This document shows, piece after piece, positions 6,938 to 8,453 of a stretch of 8,453 nt of DNA. The translations under genes and the position numbers were made by a program. Position 1 is the first letter of the stretch; every line of letters begins with the position of its first letter. The stretch spans positions 12,560-21,012 of the forward strand of contig DMQP01000155.1 of the NCBI GenBank assembly GCA_003455655.1, in the 5' to 3' direction. The notes under the pieces are model-generated. The model saw only the letters and a program-made list of their open reading frames with translations, was not told the origin of the DNA and did no database searches. The DNA comes from Treponema sp. (lineage in GTDB: Bacteria; Spirochaetota; Spirochaetia; Treponematales; Treponemataceae).

Positions 6938-6966
6938 ATTGTAAGTCAACTTTAAGGATTTAGCAA
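6938..6966 (-). promoter_or_regulatory. Promoter of the soluble GGDEF gene, predicted leaderless
   Basis: On the minus strand, -35 TTGCTA (6961-6966), a 17-bp spacer and -10 TACAAT (6938-6943) form a good sigma-70-type promoter, and six bases lead directly to the ATG at 6931. The -35 lies inside the last codons of the upstream GGDEF gene. The downstream gene can therefore be transcribed independently of its neighbour. No Shine-Dalgarno precedes the ATG. Confidence 0.6.
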
Positions 6967-8112
6967 CCTTTTGAGCATTTTTTTTGTTTCATACATTTCT
7001 GAATCAGCACGCTTCATTACATCGCAAAATGACTGGTCTTTTGTGCTGTCGTAAAGAGCAAAGCCTGCAGAAAAAGATTTCTTTTCGTTAAGAGGACCTT
7101 GTTTTGTCATTTCGTCTGTAGAGAACTTCAGTATTTCTTTTTTTATAGATTCAAAATTGTCATAGTCATCGCTTTGCAAAATAGCAACAAACTCATCGCC
7201 ACCAATTCTAAAGACAGGACTGTGCTTGAAGAAATTACAAATAACTTTACAGCAATTAATTATATACTCATCGCCCACATTATGACCAAAAGAATCGTTT
7301 ACTTGTTTTAAGTTGTTAAGGTCACATTCGCAAACGACAAATTTTACTGCATCAGGATTTTGTTCAATCTGAGCATCAAGTTCATGAACTTTATTGTCAA
7401 AAGAAATGCGACTCATAACTTTGGTAAGAGCATCGTGGTTGGAAATGTTTTTTTCCATGTTTATAGTTTCTACCATTTTGTGACGTAGCATATTCTGAAT
7501 GAAAATGTACAAGAGTGTTGCGGTTATACAAATAGAAAAATATCCAGAGTCTATACTGCCGTCTATAGTGTTTGCAGCCTGGCCAATAATAACAATAAGC
7601 GCAATAATTACCATGCACACAATGTTACGAACACGCGACTTTAATGCCATGCGAACAAACACATACAGAATGAACACAAAGGTAATGCCACAGAACAAAA
7701 GATACAGCCAGTATGAATCTCCGCGACAGAAGCGACCGTTTTCGTCAATGCTAAAAATCATTCCGTTAAAAAGCGAAATAATTTGGAAGACAACATTTAA
7801 ACTAACTATACCAAAAACTGGTTTAGCAGTTAGTTTCATAGTAGATGAATAAGCAAGACAAATTCCTAAATACGGAGAAAGACAGAATTCTGCAAAGGTA
7901 ATTAATTGATGCAGTCTTACGGGAACACCGTCAATGTGATCAAAGAGCACACCCAAGTATTCGCAGAATGCACCCACTGCTGCAAGAATAAAAGTAATTC
8001 TAAACCACTTGATTTCGCGCTTACTTAAGATGGTGTTCTTACCCACATCTATGGCAAGAAAAATCATACTGAGAATGGAGATAAGTATTACTACCGTGTA
8101 CATATTGTTCAT
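6952..8112 (-). CDS. Diguanylate cyclase, membrane-bound: polytopic sensor + GGDEF
   Basis: The protein has 386 residues from the ATG at 8112. Residues 1-208 hold about six or seven hydrophobic spans with short loops. The segment FNGMIFSIDENGRFCRGDSYW (115-135) strongly resembles the sensor of the histidine kinase at 2894-4183. A short linker leads to the GGDEF domain (~225-382): HDALTKVMSRISFDNK (226-241), CDLNNLKQVNDSFGHNVGD (263-281) with Asp264, FRIGGDEF (301-308), the SFSAGFAL strand (346-353) and ADSEMYETKK (369-378). The catalytic motif is intact, predicting cyclic di-GMP synthesis. The RxxD inhibitory site is absent: residues 295-298 are F-K-H-S. The reading frame stays open upstream to 8268, but that extension is low-complexity Phe/Lys sequence and covers the promoter, so the ATG at 8112 is preferred. 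A weak GAGAG lies about 8 bases upstream. Its stop is 20 bases before the start of the next GGDEF gene. Confidence 0.87.
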   Translation of the reverse strand: MNNMYTVVILISILSMIFLAIDVGKNTILSKREIKWFRITFILAAVGAFCEYLGVLFDHIDGVPVRLHQLITFAEFCLSPYLGICLAYSSTMKLTAKPVFGIVSLNVVFQIISLFNGMIFSIDENGRFCRGDSYWLYLLFCGITFVFILYVFVRMALKSRVRNIVCMVIIALIVIIGQAANTIDGSIDSGYFSICITATLLYIFIQNMLRHKMVETINMEKNISNHDALTKVMSRISFDNKVHELDAQIEQNPDAVKFVVCECDLNNLKQVNDSFGHNVGDEYIINCCKVICNFFKHSPVFRIGGDEFVAILQSDDYDNFESIKKEILKFSTDEMTKQGPLNEKKSFSAGFALYDSTKDQSFCDVMKRADSEMYETKKMLKRLLNP

Positions 8113-8130
8113 TACAAATCTCTCATAAAA

Positions 8131-8160
8131 AGTATACACTTTTTTTTTGAAATTGAGCAA
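8131..8160 (-). promoter_or_regulatory. Promoter of the membrane GGDEF gene
   Basis: On the minus strand, -35 TTGCTC (8155-8160), an 18-bp spacer containing nine consecutive A residues, and -10 TATACT (8131-8136). Transcription would begin near 8124, giving a leader of about a dozen bases with a GAGAGA element (8119-8124) before the ATG at 8112. The A-tract in the spacer may bend the DNA or, being a homopolymer, vary in length and change promoter strength. Confidence 0.55.
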
Positions 8161-8201
8161 GTGAAAAAAGAAGAAGCAAGGCACCCTATACAAACGCTTA
8201 G

Positions 8202-8420
8202 AAAAGAAAAACAAAAACTTTTTTACAATCAACACTGAACAAAAAAATTGCATCTCAAAGCATTTCAACAGACAGTGTTAAAGACTTACAGTACACCATT
8301 TCTATTGGCGCAAGTCATTTTTATACAAGCGACCAAACAATTTCTGATACCATCAAGCGTATTGACGATGCACTCTACCTCGCCAAGCGTGTCAAAAACT
8401 CCTACTACATTATTCGGTAA
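8202..8420 (+). pseudogene. C-terminal remnant of a third GGDEF gene (5' end missing)
   Basis: In the plus-strand frame ending at TAA 8418-8420, the translation includes DLQYTISIGASHFYTSDQ, then IKRIDDALYLAKRVKNSYYI and a terminal R. These are the two last conserved elements of a GGDEF domain: the TISIG strand and the D-ALY-AK helix. The frame is blocked by a TAG at 8199-8201, contains no ATG, GTG or TTG in frame before the conserved part, and nothing resembling the GGDEF signature lies where it should (about 60 codons upstream). That place is instead occupied by the divergent promoter of the membrane GGDEF gene. The ~72-codon tail is therefore best read as a truncated, non-expressed relic, left by a deletion or by recombination between GGDEF paralogues. 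A frameshifted gene is possible, but I could not find its upstream part in the other two frames. Confidence 0.7.
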
Positions 8421-8453
8421 AAAGTCTACTTATGTCATTATTTTGTGTTAATC

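Noticed and set aside
6929..6949. TTG at 6949 as start of the soluble GGDEF gene
   Set aside because: No ribosome site, rare start codon, and it lies upstream of the predicted -10, whereas the ATG at 6931 is placed exactly at the expected transcript start.
7499..7852. Plus-strand open frame of 117 codons inside the membrane GGDEF gene
   Set aside because: It is antisense to clear membrane-span coding sequence, has no ribosome site and shows no recognisable domain; an opposite-strand shadow.
8112..8126. Tiny upstream frame M-R-D-L-stop whose TAA overlaps the membrane GGDEF ATG (TAATG)
   Set aside because: Its ATG is only four bases after the -10 TATACT, so it probably falls upstream of the transcription start; four codons may occur by chance.
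8113..8268. 52-residue N-terminal extension of the membrane GGDEF protein
   Set aside because: Low-complexity Phe/Lys sequence lying over the -35/-10 elements and over the GGDEF remnant of the opposite strand; the ATG at 8112 starts directly before the first membrane span.
8248..8451. Plus-strand open frame of 67 codons at the right edge
   Set aside because: It is in a different frame from the recognisable GGDEF tail over the same bases; the conserved motifs appear only in the frame ending at 8420.

Overview
This is a compact, low-GC bacterial window that reads as a host-associated spirochaete of the Treponema type. That assignment is inferred from base composition, gene style and the mix of families (a LytS-like kinase with a SARP-type regulator, an EFR1-type flavodoxin/ferredoxin, a lipoprotein ApbE and several GGDEF proteins). 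No rRNA or other marker gene is present, so a low-GC Firmicute is not excluded. I see no tRNA, rRNA, CRISPR array, IS element or phage gene.

Left part (1-2811, all minus strand): a three-gene operon read right to left. The first gene is an NAD(P)-dependent extended-SDR epimerase/dehydratase with an extra C-terminal zinc-ribbon region. It overlaps by one base (TAATG) a cytoplasmic flavodoxin-like protein carrying two 4Fe-4S clusters. Four bases further on begins an ApbE-type FAD:protein FMN transferase lipoprotein, cut off by the window edge. The tight coupling suggests one redox-related function, but the substrate cannot be read from sequence.

Middle part (2812-4962): an 82-bp divergent promoter region separates that operon from a two-component system, a polytopic LytS-like histidine kinase followed by a response regulator with a SARP/OmpR-type winged helix (ATGA overlap). 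The region holds two opposed promoters and an 11-bp direct repeat whose copies lie on the -35 of one gene and on the -10/start of the other. This is the obvious candidate operator for the regulator, and it suggests that the pair controls itself and the redox operon.

Right part (4963-8453): an intrinsic terminator is followed by a small RsbW/SpoIIAB-like ATP-binding protein with its own promoter and strong Shine-Dalgarno. It converges, with a one-base gap, on two consecutive minus-strand diguanylate cyclase genes: a soluble one with a sensory N-terminal region plus GAF, and a membrane one whose sensor resembles that of the kinase. Beyond them on the plus strand lies a start-less C-terminal remnant of a third GGDEF gene.

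Two observations deserve most attention. First, three genes (epimerase, kinase, soluble GGDEF) share the same promoter geometry, -35/17 bp/TACANT/6 nt/start codon, with no Shine-Dalgarno, which predicts leaderless mRNAs. Second, the direct repeat in the divergent promoter is a specific, testable operator for the SARP-type regulator.
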